Part shown: positions 63,868 to 64,000 of the stretch, piece after piece
Layout: the number at the start of each line of letters is the position of its first letter
Position numbering within the stretch: position 1 is the first letter of the stretch
Source: Propionibacteriales bacterium
GTDB taxonomy: Bacteria > Actinomycetota > Actinomycetes > Propionibacteriales > Nocardioidaceae
Reading direction: 5' to 3'
Length of the DNA stretch: 64,000 bases
NCBI GenBank assembly: GCA_026392465.1
Contig: JAPLCA010000038.1
Span: forward strand, 62,001 to 126,000
Program-made: the position numbers and the translations under genes
Notes under the pieces: generated by a model
The model's input: the letters and a program-made list of their open reading frames with translations, nothing else
Database searches by the model: none
What the model was told of the DNA's origin: nothing

Positions 63868-64000
63868 ATGTCCGACGGCAGCACGACCCTGCGCGGCACC
63901 CCGAACCCCGAGGCCCCGAACCCGCAGCTGCCCATCGTGCAGCGACTGCGGATCCGCTTCGCCAAGCGGGGCCGGCTGCGGTTCACGAGCCACCGCGACT
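63868..64000 (+). CDS. TIGR03936/DUF2344 protein, 5' part only
   Basis: 44 codons reach the window end. RLRIRFAKRGRLRFTSHRD is the diagnostic N-terminus of the DUF2344 family (radical-SAM-linked protein). It is the usual partner of the TIGR03960 protein upstream. Separated from it in this genome by element B and the MFS gene. Confidence 0.85.
   Translation, partial: MSDGSTTLRGTPNPEAPNPQLPIVQRLRIRFAKRGRLRFTSHRD

Overview
The window is high-GC (roughly 70 %) actinobacterial chromosome. Gene content (tig, clpP1-clpP2-clpX, valS, folC with a DUF4233 neighbour, ndk, the TIGR03960/TIGR03936 pair), F420-type oxidoreductases, GTG starts and many leaderless promoters fit a member of the Propionibacteriales such as a Nocardioidaceae/Aeromicrobium-like organism. 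That placement is inference from gene content; no rRNA or tRNA was found to test it.

Layout. 1-15.5 kb is accessory: a VOC protein and a divergent TetR sharing a long palindromic operator; a second VOC gene; a secreted protein; a TetR-autoregulated membrane-protein operon; an F420-type NADP oxidoreductase; a YbtPQ/IrtAB-like ABC pair with a DtxR-like iron box and divergent TetR; a luciferase-like monooxygenase; a Tat-exported PhoD phosphatase; trigger factor; an alpha/beta hydrolase; and two tandem SRPBCC genes. 15.6-16.3 kb is a large non-coding palindromic repeat (element A). 16.3-30.3 kb is a myo-inositol catabolic and transport island: a GntR regulator divergent from iolE-iolC-aldolase-iolB-iolD-iolA, then a ribose/inositol-type ABC transporter, two Gfo/Idh/MocA dehydrogenases (the first broken by an in-frame TAG) and a sugar isomerase. 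A LacI regulator and a PhyH-dioxygenase/SDR pair follow.

33.6-48.8 kb holds the core block clpP1-clpP2-clpX, a saccharopine-dehydrogenase-like reductase, valS (reverse), a four-gene WXG100-like/DUF1023 hydrolase/lipoprotein operon, a DUF2332 gene, an MMPL transporter, and folC-DUF4233. 48.8-56.4 kb holds a metallophosphoesterase with a ParB-like protein, and a maltose/alpha-glucoside ABC operon with a GH13 glucosidase, whose ATPase gene is also broken by an in-frame TAG. 56.5-64 kb holds ndk, a 1.24-kb cassette-like unit (one AbiEi/DUF559-like gene between inverted hairpin repeats), a lytic-transglycosylase-like secreted protein, a TIGR03960 radical-SAM protein, a second copy of the large palindrome (element B), a CynX/NimT-type MFS transporter and the start of a TIGR03936 gene.

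The most unusual material is the repeat family. Elements A and B are about 700-740 bp palindromes with tandem-repeat arms and a perfect 22-bp central hairpin. The same hairpin occurs in inverted orientation at both ends of the 57-58 kb gene, where the outer three bases of each repeat are the stop codons of the neighbouring genes. All copies lie in convergent or 3'-end junctions.
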